Assembly (NCBI RefSeq): GCF_024700075.1
Contig: NZ_JAJONE010000001.1
Span: forward strand, 3,066,001-3,130,000
Origin: Hymenobacter sp. J193
GTDB lineage: Bacteria > Bacteroidota > Bacteroidia > Cytophagales > Hymenobacteraceae
DNA: 64,000 bases
Direction of reading: 5' to 3'
In this document: piece by piece, positions 51,419 to 60,794 of the stretch
Layout: the number at the start of each line of letters is the position of its first letter
Position numbering within the stretch: the first letter of the stretch is position 1
The notes under the pieces: model-generated
Databases searched by the model: none
The model's input: the letters and a program-made list of their open reading frames with translations, nothing else
What the model was told of the DNA's origin: nothing
Translations under genes and position numbers: made by a program

Positions 51419-51684
51419 ATTTTAAGTGCTTTTGTCGCAGTGAGAAATACTGAAGCCAACAGATAATAAAGCGAAGACACAATTTTGAACACCTTGCTAT
51501 TGTGCAAACCATCTTTTAGGCTGATTAGGGTGTTCTTCTAATGCTTAAAGTTCGCAATGCCTTTATATTCGCACATAGAAATACTATAGAAAAAATGATT
51601 ATTATACCATAATTGTTCGTCTGATTTAGCAGGATACTGTCCAGCTAGGTGGCCTATGCCTGGGGATGAGCGTAAGACTGGGCA
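51419..51684. other. Low-GC intergenic region
   Basis: No gene or RNA recognised. It is AT-rich with no good TAnnTTTG box, and presumably contains the promoter for the two DUF2382 genes. Confidence 0.4.
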
Positions 51685-52149
51685 ATGAATCCGACCTCAT
51701 CTTCCGCCTCGTCCGAAACGCCTGACCGGCTCAGCACTGAGCAGGCTGCAGCGGTGGTTTTACCTGTAATAGAGGAACGAGCCATCCTGACAAGGGAAGT
51801 GATGGAGAGTGGCCGGGTGCAGATTATCAAACGAGTGCATGAGCAGGAGGAGCAACTGAACGTGCTTCTGCAGCAGGAAAATGTGCAGGTAGAACGGCGG
51901 CCCGTCAACCAGTTTGTGGCCGACGATGCGGAACTGCCTGTCAGCCGCCAGGAAGGGGACACGACCATTATCCCGGTTTTGCGGGAGGTGGTGGTAACCC
52001 GGGTACTGGTAGTGGAGGAAATCCGCATCACCAAGCAAGTCGTGCAAGTGCCTCATACCCAAACCGTGCAGCTACGGCAGGAAGAAATCCAGATTGAGCG
52101 TCAATCCTTTCTTTCAGACGATGCTGCCACTTCTCAACCCACCCATTAA
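51685..52149 (+). CDS. DUF2382 (YsnF/AvaK) domain protein
   Basis: 154 aa. The stress-type DUF2382 domain is built of near-repeated strands: VVLPVIEERAILTREVMESG, NVQVERRPVNQFVAD and VLREVVVTRVLVVEEIRITK. No signal peptide or membrane helix. Family members are linked to general stress and desiccation responses without a known mechanism. The next gene, 19 nt on, carries the same domain. Confidence 0.85.
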   Translation: MNPTSSSASSETPDRLSTEQAAAVVLPVIEERAILTREVMESGRVQIIKRVHEQEEQLNVLLQQENVQVERRPVNQFVADDAELPVSRQEGDTTIIPVLREVVVTRVLVVEEIRITKQVVQVPHTQTVQLRQEEIQIERQSFLSDDAATSQPTH

Positions 52150-52168
52150 CCCTTAAGTATTCTTTCCC

Positions 52169-53017
52169 ATGAGCCAGACCGTAGTAGGAATTTTCGATAG
52201 CGCCGACCAGGCGCAGCAAGCCGCCCGCCAACTAGCTGCCGCCGGCTTCACTCAGGAAAGTGTAGATGTTGCCTCAAGCGGCGCCAGCCAGTCGGGCAGC
52301 AACTACCGCAACACCAGCGGCACGGCCGTAGAAGGAGCTACTGATGCCGCTGGTCGCACCGGCGACAGCATCGGGAACTTCTTCAACAACCTGTTCGGCG
52401 GTGATGATGACGCCCAGCGTTACTCGCACGTGGCCCGCAACAGCAGCTCCGTGGTAACGGTGCATTGCCAGTCGGACGAGCATGCCCGCCAGGCCGCCGA
52501 AATCCTTGACCAGGCCGGGACAGTTGATGTAGATGAGCGCGCCTCGCAAACCGGGTACACCATGAGCAATAGTCTGCAGGGTGGAAATACCAGCCAGGCT
52601 GGCCTGTCGGCTCAGGTTATTGAAGAAAACCTGCAGGTAGGTAAGCGAACCGAGCAAACCGGAGGTGCCCGTTTGCGCAGCCGTATTGTAGAGCGCCCCG
52701 TGGAAGCCAGTGTGCGGTTGCGCGAAGAGCACGTAAACGTAGAGCGCCACGCGGTAGACCGCCCGGCCACAGATGCCGATTTTGCTGCCTTCAAAGAAGG
52801 AGAAATTGAAATTACGGAAAGCGCCGAGCGTGCCGTCGTAGCCAAGGAAGCCCGTGTAGTGGAGGAGGTAACGCTGGGTAAAGAAGTAACTGAGCGGGAA
52901 GAAACCATCCGCGACACGGTGCGCAAAACGGAAGTAGATGTGGAGCGCATCAATGATACTACCACCAACACGCAACGTAGTGGCTATACCACCGATGACG
53001 ACCAGCGTCGTTCGTAG
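52169..53017 (+). CDS. General-stress protein with YflT-like N-terminus and DUF2382 domain
   Basis: 282 aa. The N-terminal part (about 1-125) starts SQTVVGIFDSADQAQQAARQ and resembles the heat-induced YflT / general-stress module. A Gly/Ser-rich link holds SIGNFFNNLFGGDDD. The C-terminal DUF2382 domain (about 150-265) has VIEENLQVGKRTEQTGG, NVERHAVDRPATDADF and EVTLGKEVTEREETI. It probably acts with the preceding DUF2382 protein and is likely co-transcribed with it. A strong terminator follows. Confidence 0.85.
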   Translation: MSQTVVGIFDSADQAQQAARQLAAAGFTQESVDVASSGASQSGSNYRNTSGTAVEGATDAAGRTGDSIGNFFNNLFGGDDDAQRYSHVARNSSSVVTVHCQSDEHARQAAEILDQAGTVDVDERASQTGYTMSNSLQGGNTSQAGLSAQVIEENLQVGKRTEQTGGARLRSRIVERPVEASVRLREEHVNVERHAVDRPATDADFAAFKEGEIEITESAERAVVAKEARVVEEVTLGKEVTEREETIRDTVRKTEVDVERINDTTTNTQRSGYTTDDDQRRS

Positions 53018-53034
53018 CTTTTGCTGAATAACTG

Positions 53035-53075
53035 AAACAAAAAAGGGAGCCAGATTATGGCTCCCTTTTTTGTTT
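53035..53075. terminator. Bidirectional terminator, 18-bp stem
   Basis: AAACAAAAAAGGGAGCCA pairs with its complement around GATTA between convergent genes. Confidence 0.92.
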
Positions 53076-53085
53076 ACTGTCAAGA

Positions 53086-56000
53086 TTAAATCAGCTGGCA
53101 GGCGTCGATTTCCATTTCGCGCATCCGGCGGATGAACTCCTTAGGCTCGATGCGGTAGCGGCGCGAGTAGGTGTCGACGGCCAGGTGCTCATGGGGCTCG
53201 GCAAACTTGATTTCCAGCTTTTTGGAGCCCTGGCAACCTTCCACGGCTTCCATAAACCGGTCCATGAAGGGCTCGGTGATGGTGCGCAGGTCAAGCTGCA
53301 CGCGCACTCCGTTGGCCAGCTTTTCGGCCACGTTGAACAGGGGCTCCATGGTCAGAATCTTGAACTCGAACTGGTCGGAGTCGCGGAAGCGCTGGGCGTA
53401 CTTGCCCCGAATGTACATGGGCGGCACCTGCTCCTTGTCGTAGTTGCGCGGGTTGATGAGGGGAGAAAAGCGAGAGTAGTCGTCGCGAAACAGCGCCAAG
53501 TTCAGAGAGGACTCGTAGTCTTCCACGCTGAATGACACGAAGGGCTGACCGGTTTTGGTGGTCTTGAACAGCACGTTCGTTATCAGCCCGGCTACCGTTA
53601 CCTCGCGGTTTTTGTAGTTCTCTACTTTGTCGAGCCCGCAGGTGCAGTAGGAGTCTATTTCCAGCTTGAAGTCGTCGAGCGGGTGGCCCGAAAGGTAGAA
53701 GCCTACCACCTCCTTTTCGCGGCGCAACTGCTCTACGGCGGGCCAGGGCTCCATGTCGGCTACTTTGGGCAGAGGCATGGCCACAGCGCCAAACGCCCCG
53801 CCGCCGAACAGGCTCTGCTGGGCCGAGTCCTGGTCGGCCTGGAACTGCTGGCCCATCTTCACGGCCTTGTCAATCAGGTTCTGGTCGCCACTGGGGGCTT
53901 CCACGAACTGGCGGCGGTGGTAGCGCTCAAATGAGTCGAAGGCCCCGGACAAAGCCAGGCTTTCGAACGTCTTCTTATTGACGGCCCGCAGGTTGACGCG
54001 CTTTGAGAAGTCGAAAATATCGGTGTAGGGGCCTTTCTTACCCCGCTCTTCCACAATATTTTCAATGGCAGCCTCACCCGCGCCTTTTACGGCGGCCATG
54101 CCGAAGCGAATCTGGCCCTGCTTGTTCACGTTGAACTTCAGGATGGATTCGTTCACGTCGGGGCCCAATACGGCTACGCCCTGCTTGCGGGCTTCCTCGA
54201 TAAAGAAGGTCACCTTCTTGATGTCGCCCATGTTGTTGGTGAGCACGGCGGCCATGTACTCGGCCGGGTAGTGAGCCTTGAGGTAGCCGGTCTGGTAGGC
54301 CACCACCGAGTAGGCGGCGGAGTGGGAGCGGTTGAAGCCGTAGGCCGCAAACTTCTCCATCACGTCGAACACCTCGTTGGCCTTTTTGGCCTTGATGCCG
54401 TGCAGCTTCTCGGCGCCCTCGCAGAATTTCTCCCGCTCCAGCGCCATCTTCTTCATGTCCTTCTTACCCATGGCGCGGCGCAGCAAATCGGCGCCGCCCA
54501 AGGAGTAGCCCGCCAGAATCTGGGCCGTCTGCATGATCTGCTCCTGGTACACCATGATGCCCTGGGAGTAGTTCAGGATGGGTTCCAGCAGCTCGTGGGG
54601 GTAATCGACTGCCTCGCGGCCGTGCTTGCGGTTGATGAAGTTCGGGATGAACTGCATTGGGCCGGGCCGGTACAGGGCGTTCATGGCAATCAAGTCCTCG
54701 ATGTTGGTGGGCTTGAGGTCCTTGAGGTACATGCGCATGCCTTCCGACTCGAACTGGAACGTACCGATGGTGTCGCCGCGCTGGTAGAGCTCGTAGGTTT
54801 TCTGGTCGTCAATCGGAATTTCGTCGATGTCGATTTTGACGCCGTGGTTCTGCTCAATCAGGTTGATGGCGTCCACGATGATAGTCAGGGTTTTCAGCCC
54901 CAGGAAGTCCATCTTGAGCATGCCGGCACTCTCAATCACCTTGCCGTCGAACTGCGTCACCAAAAGGTCCGAGTCCTTGGACGTGGAGACGGGAATGTAC
55001 TTGGTAATGTCGTCGGGGGCAATGATGACGCCGGCGGCGTGGATGCCGGTGTTACGTACCGAGCCTTCGAGCTGGGTAGCCAGGCGCAGAATCTGACCGC
55101 GCAGGTTATCGGGCGCTTCGTCGCGCCGGATCATGTCCAGCTCCTGGTTTTCGGCAAAGGCCTTGGTGAGCGTAGTACCCACCTGGTCGGGTACCATCTT
55201 CACCAGGTCGTTGGCCTGGGGCAGCGGCAGGTCCATAGCCCGGGCCACGTCCTTGATGCTGCTTTTGGCGGCCATGGTGCCGAAGGTGATAATTTGGGCC
55301 ACCTGGGTTTTGCCGTACTTATCCACCACGTAGTCAATGACTTTCTGGCGGTTCACGTCGTCAAAGTCAATGTCGATATCGGGCATGGATACGCGCTCCG
55401 GGTTGAGAAAACGCTCGAACAGCAGAGAGTACTTAATCGGGTCGATGTTGGTGATGCCGATGCAGTAGGCCACGGCCGAACCTGCCGCCGAGCCCCGGCC
55501 CGGCCCCACGGCTACCCCAATGTTGCGGCCGTGGTTGATGAAGTCCTGCGTGATAAGGAAGTAGCCGGCAAAGCCCATCGTCTCAATCACGCGTAGCTCG
55601 TAGTCGAGGCGCTCCTCGATTTCGGGCGTGCGCACCGAGTAGCGCGGCTTGGGTCCTTCGAAGGCACCCTTGAAGGTGAGGTGGCGCAGGAAGGCGTCGG
55701 CGGTGGGGTGCTCGGGCGGCAGCGGAAAGTTGGGGAGCAGAATATCACGCTGCAGCTTGGGCGGCGTGATTTTATCCACGATTTCGTTTGTGTTGTCCAC
55801 ACTTTCGGGCACGTCCCGGAACAGCCGGTTCATTTCCTCCTGACTCTTGAAGTAGAACTGGTCGTTGGGGAAGCCGAAGCGGGAGCGGGGCTTGGGCATC
55901 TGGAACTCCTCGTCGATGCGCATGAGCTGGCGGCGCACCTGGTCGTCGGAAGCCGCCAGGGGGCGCAGGTTGTCGAGGTGGTCGTAGAGCACCTTCTTGT

Positions 56001-56772
56001 CCTGCGACATCAGCCGGAAGTACTTGGTCTGGAAGTCACCGACCGGGATGCTGTGCTCCTCGCCGGTGTTCACGCAGAGCAGAATATCGTGGGGCGCGAA
56101 ATCCTCCTGGTTAACGTAGTGCGAGTCATTGGTGCAGATAACCTTGACGTTATACTTCTGCGCCCACTTGAGCAGCGTCTGATTCAGATCTTCCTGGCTT
56201 TTGCCGGTGTTGTCGATGTTCTCGATGCCGTGGCGCTGGATTTCAATGTAGTAATCGTCGCCGAACACGTCGAGCCACCACTTGAGCTGCTTTTCGGCTT
56301 CTTCCTCGGTTTTCCAGAGCAGGGCCTGCGGAATTTCGGCCCCGATGCAGCAGGAAGTGGCAATCAGCCCTTCGTGGTACTGCAGCAGCAACTCCTTGTC
56401 GATACGCGGGTACTTGCTGTACACCCCCTCGATGAAGCTCATGGAGCAGAGCTTGGCCAGGTTTTGGTAGCCGGCCTGGTCTTTGGCCAGCAAGAGCTGG
56501 TGGTGGCGTACGTCTCGCTCCCCTTTTTCCCGGCTGAAGCTCTTCTTGTGCCGGTCTTCCACCATATAGAACTCGCAGCCCACAATGGGCTTCACGTTGT
56601 ACTTATTGGCCTCAGCCACGAAGTTGAAGGCCCCGAACATGTTGCCGTGGTCGGTGAGGGCTACGGCGGGCATGCCGTCGGCCTGGGCCTTTTTCATCAG
56701 GGCTCCGATGCTGGCCTGGCCATCGAGCAGGGAATATTGAGTATGGCAGTGCAGGTGCGAGAATACGGGCAT
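53086..56772 (-). CDS. dnaE: DNA polymerase III subunit alpha
   Basis: 1228 aa replicative polymerase. N-terminal PHP domain (SHLHCHTQYSLLDGQ), then the catalytic C-family palm with GPGRGSAAGSAVAYCIGITN and the metal-binding aspartates in MPDIDIDFDD near residue 465. Next come GIHAAGVIIAPDD, the fingers with AMGKKDMKKMALERE, tandem helix-hairpin-helix segments and an OB fold (YKNREVTVAGLITNVLFKTT, about 1040-1130). The length and domain order fit DnaE1. Large overlapping open frames on the other strand are GC shadows. Confidence 0.97.
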   Translation of the reverse strand: MPVFSHLHCHTQYSLLDGQASIGALMKKAQADGMPAVALTDHGNMFGAFNFVAEANKYNVKPIVGCEFYMVEDRHKKSFSREKGERDVRHHQLLLAKDQAGYQNLAKLCSMSFIEGVYSKYPRIDKELLLQYHEGLIATSCCIGAEIPQALLWKTEEEAEKQLKWWLDVFGDDYYIEIQRHGIENIDNTGKSQEDLNQTLLKWAQKYNVKVICTNDSHYVNQEDFAPHDILLCVNTGEEHSIPVGDFQTKYFRLMSQDKKVLYDHLDNLRPLAASDDQVRRQLMRIDEEFQMPKPRSRFGFPNDQFYFKSQEEMNRLFRDVPESVDNTNEIVDKITPPKLQRDILLPNFPLPPEHPTADAFLRHLTFKGAFEGPKPRYSVRTPEIEERLDYELRVIETMGFAGYFLITQDFINHGRNIGVAVGPGRGSAAGSAVAYCIGITNIDPIKYSLLFERFLNPERVSMPDIDIDFDDVNRQKVIDYVVDKYGKTQVAQIITFGTMAAKSSIKDVARAMDLPLPQANDLVKMVPDQVGTTLTKAFAENQELDMIRRDEAPDNLRGQILRLATQLEGSVRNTGIHAAGVIIAPDDITKYIPVSTSKDSDLLVTQFDGKVIESAGMLKMDFLGLKTLTIIVDAINLIEQNHGVKIDIDEIPIDDQKTYELYQRGDTIGTFQFESEGMRMYLKDLKPTNIEDLIAMNALYRPGPMQFIPNFINRKHGREAVDYPHELLEPILNYSQGIMVYQEQIMQTAQILAGYSLGGADLLRRAMGKKDMKKMALEREKFCEGAEKLHGIKAKKANEVFDVMEKFAAYGFNRSHSAAYSVVAYQTGYLKAHYPAEYMAAVLTNNMGDIKKVTFFIEEARKQGVAVLGPDVNESILKFNVNKQGQIRFGMAAVKGAGEAAIENIVEERGKKGPYTDIFDFSKRVNLRAVNKKTFESLALSGAFDSFERYHRRQFVEAPSGDQNLIDKAVKMGQQFQADQDSAQQSLFGGGAFGAVAMPLPKVADMEPWPAVEQLRREKEVVGFYLSGHPLDDFKLEIDSYCTCGLDKVENYKNREVTVAGLITNVLFKTTKTGQPFVSFSVEDYESSLNLALFRDDYSRFSPLINPRNYDKEQVPPMYIRGKYAQRFRDSDQFEFKILTMEPLFNVAEKLANGVRVQLDLRTITEPFMDRFMEAVEGCQGSKKLEIKFAEPHEHLAVDTYSRRYRIEPKEFIRRMREMEIDACQLI

Positions 56773-57096
56773 CCTTCGGGGAATTTATGAATTCTGAATG
56801 TTGAATTAGGAATTGTGAAGGCCGATAATTCAGCATTCACAATTCTCAATTCAACATTTATTAAGAGTAAAGTTACCCACGAATCAGCGGGCGGGAAAGG
56901 TTGCGCGGAAAGTGGTTTTTGCGTATCAGATAAGACGCGGAAAGGCAGACAGCCCGGCTGCGACCAATTCGGGCACCAATTCTGAACTAGCTAGGGCAAC
57001 GCAGCAAACATGATTCAGGCCAAGAGCCCGGGCCAGCTTATATTTACTCGTTAAAGAAATTTGTTCTATAATAGAAACGTGGTATTTGTAGGGAAA
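56773..57096. other. Intergenic region before the DUF4249 cluster
   Basis: 324 bp without a gene. It holds the inverted repeat at 56797-56858 and then AT-rich sequence leading to the first DUF4249 gene, with no clear promoter box. Confidence 0.5.
56797..56858. repeat. Inverted repeat of AATTC/GAATT type
   Basis: Two 23-nt arms (AATGTTGAATTAGGAATTGTGAA and its complement with two mismatches) enclose 16 nt. It is typical of the short intergenic palindromes found elsewhere in this window. Confidence 0.75.
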
Positions 57097-58193
57097 ATGG
57101 CGAATAAATGGTTGCTATATAGCCTTATATGGCTATTAACCGGGTGTGTTGAATCATATGAGCCGGCAGTTGAAGGCAACGACAGCAACCTGCTGGTAGT
57201 GGATGGGTTCATCAACACCCGGGGGTAACTACCATTAAACTGGGGCGTACCAGCAGCCTGAGCACCAAAGCCGCGCCGCCGGCTGAGGCCCGGGCCAGCC
57301 TGTACATCGAAGAAGAGGGCGGACGGCGCTACCAACTCACGGAAGGAACGGCCGGAACCTATACCTCGGCCCCGTTGATGCTGACGGCGGGCCAGCGCGT
57401 ACGCCTGCATGTGCTTACGGCCAAGCAGCGGGAATATGCTTCCGACTACACGTCGGTACTTGTTACGCCGGCCATAGACTCGCTGTCCTGGAAAATTGAT
57501 GGAAACCGGCTGCGCATCGTATCAACGGCACATGATGACCTGGAGGCCGCTCGTCATTACCGCTGGAGCTACCAGGAAACCTGGGAATTTCGCTCCCGCT
57601 ACCGCTCGTATCTGGAGTATCGAAACGAAAAACTGGTCGACCGCACGGAGGATATCGAGCATTGCTGGGGCTCGGAAGCACCCTCGACTATTTTGCTGGG
57701 CAACACGTTGAACCTGAGCCAAAATGTGGCGTCAGTGCAAATCACGGAGCTGTTTGATGATTCGCCTAAGCTGCCGATCAAGTACAGTATTCAAGTGAAG
57801 CAGTATGCTCTCACGCCGGAGGAGTACCAATACTGGGAGGAGCTGCGCAAAAACACGGAAAACATTGGTTCCCTCTTTGATCCGCTGCCCACCCAACTCA
57901 CGGGCAATGTGCATAATGTAGCCGACCCTACGGAGCCGGTGCTGGGTTTTATCGGAGCCCAGTCAGTGACCGAACAGCGTATTTTTATCGACCGCGCCGA
58001 GTTGCCGCCAACCTGGCCGGTGGTCACCGGCTACGAAGCATGCGGGCTATATACAACGTTGTCCTCGTCTCTTTTCGCCGATGCCAAGTATGTGGCAATT
58101 GCCAAAGGCGACTCCGGCATCTACTACTCCACCGCCGAATGCATCGATTGCCGGGAGCGGGGCGTGAACGTGAAGCCGGCATTCTGGCCCTAA
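57097..58193 (+). pseudogene. DUF4249 lipoprotein, copy 1, frameshifted
   Basis: ATG at 57097 begins MANKWLLYSLIWLLTGC (lipobox, Cys17) and runs through NLLVVDGFINTRG to a TAA directly after the five-G run 57221-57225. One more G restores GVTTIKLGRTSSL and a complete DUF4249 protein of about 365 aa to the stop at 58193. The rest matches copy 3 closely (QYALTPEEYQYWEELRKNTE), and the end is CIDCRERGVNVKPAFWP. DUF4249 lipoproteins usually accompany TonB-dependent receptors. Intact downstream coding makes a one-base sequence contraction more likely than decay. Confidence 0.8.
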
Positions 58194-58379
58194 TAGGCGG
58201 CAAATGACTCTGGGTATGCAACCAACCGGGCCGAATAGGTACCTTTAGTACCAGAACCCGGCGACCATATAAAAAGCGTAGCGCCCCAATGGAGTATCCG
58301 TACAGACGAGGCTAACGGGGGAGCAATGCTTCCCGCAGAAAACGGATAAGGTAGCAGACAAACGGGTTCAATACATACT

Positions 58380-59564
58380 ATGAATTGTAAGGTGCTTGTG
58401 GCAGGGCGAATGGCGGCCCTTTGTATCCTATGGCTTTTAAGTAGCTGCATAGAAACATTTGAACCAGCCCTAACCCCCGCAGCTATTAACTTTCTGGTGG
58501 TTGATGGCAGCATCAATACTCAGGGAGTAACGACTATCCGGTTGTCGCGCGCTGTTGCCCTGGATAAGGTTGGCAATATGCTGGTAGAAAGTAAGGCGCG
58601 CGTATACATAGAAGAGGAAGGCGGGCAGCAGTACCCTTTGACCGAAGGGCCCGCGGGTACCTATACTTCGGCCGCATTGTCACTGGGCAATACGAGCCGG
58701 GTGCGCCTGCACTTAACCACGGCCGCTCAAAAAGAATATGTCTCCGAGTTTACCCAGGCAATAATCACCCCGGCTATTGAATCAGTTACGTGGAAGGCCA
58801 CGGCAGAAGGTTTGCAGATTGCCGTAAACGCCCAGGATGAAACGGACAACCTTAAATTCTATCAGTGGGAATACGTGGAAACCTGGGAGTTCAACTCTGC
58901 CTTTGTTTCTAAGCTGGAATACAAAAACGGAAAAATACAGGAGCGCACCAATAATATAAGCCACTGCTGGGGCAACGAAGCCTCGACCAGTATTCGGCTT
59001 GGTACTACGGAGAAGCTGGCGCAAAACGTGGTATCGGAAGCACCTATTACGCTATTGCCCAGAAATACGCCCAAGCTGCAGCTTAAATACAGTATTCTGG
59101 TGAAGCAGTCTGCCCTGAGCCGGGAGGAATACAATTACCTGGATATTCTGCGTAAGAATTCCCAGAACATCGGCTCTTTATATGACCCGCTGCCTAGCCA
59201 ACTCACCGGCAACGTGCAGTGTATATCGGACAAAGAGGAAGTGGTTATTGGCTTTGTGGGTGCCCACTCGGTAGCTGAGAAACGACTGTTTATCGACCGT
59301 AAAGAATTGCCTGATACCTGGCCCCGTGCAAACGGCTACGAAACCTGCATTCTCGATACAATTCCCCGGCCAAACGACCCACCCAGTGACTGGCCCGAAC
59401 TCCCGGAGATTCAAGGGTTCTTTAGCCCCGGTTTTTCCATTCCGGTAGATGTATTTGAACTTCCCACTTCAAGTGGGCCAAAGTCTTTCTACCTGTACTC
59501 TTCGGCTGAGTGCGTGGACTGCCGCAAGCGGGGCGTAACGGAAAAACCCACGTTCTGGCCGTAG
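58380..59564 (+). CDS. DUF4249 lipoprotein, copy 2
   Basis: 394 aa. Lipobox LLSSC (Cys23). The DUF4249 beta-sandwich shows FLVVDGSINTQGVTTIRLSR, YIEEEGGQQYPLTEGPAGTY and the central QWEYVETWEF. Cysteines are shared with its neighbours: HCWGNE near 197, ETC near 321, and ECVDCRKRG at the end, followed by KPTFWP. It is more divergent than copies 1 and 3. The function is unknown; members are thought to be surface lipoproteins. Confidence 0.9.
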   Translation: MNCKVLVAGRMAALCILWLLSSCIETFEPALTPAAINFLVVDGSINTQGVTTIRLSRAVALDKVGNMLVESKARVYIEEEGGQQYPLTEGPAGTYTSAALSLGNTSRVRLHLTTAAQKEYVSEFTQAIITPAIESVTWKATAEGLQIAVNAQDETDNLKFYQWEYVETWEFNSAFVSKLEYKNGKIQERTNNISHCWGNEASTSIRLGTTEKLAQNVVSEAPITLLPRNTPKLQLKYSILVKQSALSREEYNYLDILRKNSQNIGSLYDPLPSQLTGNVQCISDKEEVVIGFVGAHSVAEKRLFIDRKELPDTWPRANGYETCILDTIPRPNDPPSDWPELPEIQGFFSPGFSIPVDVFELPTSSGPKSFYLYSSAECVDCRKRGVTEKPTFWP

Positions 59565-59624
59565 AGAAGGCGCCCGCCTGCGTCCGTTCTCCGCGTTCCT
59601 GCCTGCCGGCATTATATTGCTTAG

Positions 59625-60791
59625 ATGAAGAGCCTGCTTACCTATTGCCTGTTGGTGTTGCTCGGTTTGGTGGCGGGCTGCGTGGAGTCTTATCTGCCGG
59701 AGGTAGCCCCTGGCGAGGCCAGCCTGCTGGTGGTTGACGGCTACATCAACAGCGTGGGAGTAAGCACCATTCGCCTCTCGCGGGCCGTGAACCTGCAAAC
59801 CACCGCCGCTGCCCCCGTCGAGGCCCGGGCCCGGGTCTTCATTGAGGAGGCCGATGGGGCGCAGTACCCGCTCACGGAAAGCCAGCCTGGCACGTATACC
59901 TCCGCCGCCCTGACGCTGCCGGCCGGCCGCCAGGTGCGCCTGCACTTCACCACGGCCGGCCAGCGGGAGTACGTGTCCGACTATACCAGCGTGAAGGTCA
60001 CGCCCCCGATTGACTCGCTCTCGTGGCGCACTAAATCCGACGGGCTGCAGGTGTACGTGAACACCCACGACGACTCGAACCTGAACCGGCACTATCGCTG
60101 GACCTTTGACGAAACATGGGAGTTTACCTCGGCTTTTCGCTCAGAGCTAGAGTATACAAAAGAGGGACTTGTGTACCGTAGAAACAATATTTATAACTGC
60201 TGGGGCAGTGAAGTGCCTACAACTATTCAACTGGGTAACACCATGAAACTGGCGCAGAATGTCATATTGCAGCCGTTGAGGCTACTGCCCCAAAGCTCGC
60301 CTAAGCTACGCTTCAAGTACAGCATCCTGGTCAAGCAATATGCCCTCACGCCCGAAGAGTACGCCTATTGGGAAGAGTTGCGCAAAAACACGGAAAATAT
60401 AGGAACCCTGTTCGACCCCTTACCAACTCAGCTTACGGGCAACGTGCATAATATAGCCGACCCCAGCGAGCCAGTGCTTGGCTTTGTCGGGTCCCAGTCA
60501 ATGTCGGAGCAGCGCCTGTTCATCAGCCGCCAGCAGATTCCTGATAGCTGGAACCCGCTGACTGGCTATGAGTCCTGTGACAGTTGGGTGCTTCCAACCC
60601 CCTTCACAACTCCCGCATCTCATTCAGTGCAGGAAATCATGGATTATTTTAAACGCGGCGGAGCAATTCCTATTGTGGAACTCCTGAACCCGCCTGTAGG
60701 CTATTACAGACCAAGTTATCTGATGTCTTATCCTGAATGCGTGGATTGCCGCAAGCGAGGAACCAACGTGAAGCCGAGCTTCTGGCCCTGA
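59625..60791 (+). CDS. DUF4249 lipoprotein, copy 3
   Basis: 388 aa. Lipobox LVAGC (Cys19), then LLVVDGYINSVGVSTIRLSR, YPLTESQPGTYTSAALTLPA and RWTFDETWEF. It is very similar to copy 1 from about residue 230 on, a sign of recent duplication or gene conversion. The shared C-terminus is ECVDCRKRGTNVKPSFWP. It follows copy 2 after 60 bp and is convergent with the DadA-like gene, 3 bp away. Confidence 0.9.
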   Translation: MKSLLTYCLLVLLGLVAGCVESYLPEVAPGEASLLVVDGYINSVGVSTIRLSRAVNLQTTAAAPVEARARVFIEEADGAQYPLTESQPGTYTSAALTLPAGRQVRLHFTTAGQREYVSDYTSVKVTPPIDSLSWRTKSDGLQVYVNTHDDSNLNRHYRWTFDETWEFTSAFRSELEYTKEGLVYRRNNIYNCWGSEVPTTIQLGNTMKLAQNVILQPLRLLPQSSPKLRFKYSILVKQYALTPEEYAYWEELRKNTENIGTLFDPLPTQLTGNVHNIADPSEPVLGFVGSQSMSEQRLFISRQQIPDSWNPLTGYESCDSWVLPTPFTTPASHSVQEIMDYFKRGGAIPIVELLNPPVGYYRPSYLMSYPECVDCRKRGTNVKPSFWP

Positions 60792-60794
60792 GTT

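Noticed and set aside
54271..56790. Two long rightward open frames (441 and 369 codons) opposite dnaE
   Set aside because: Shadow frames of a certain essential gene; translations are Val/His/Gln-rich without motifs.
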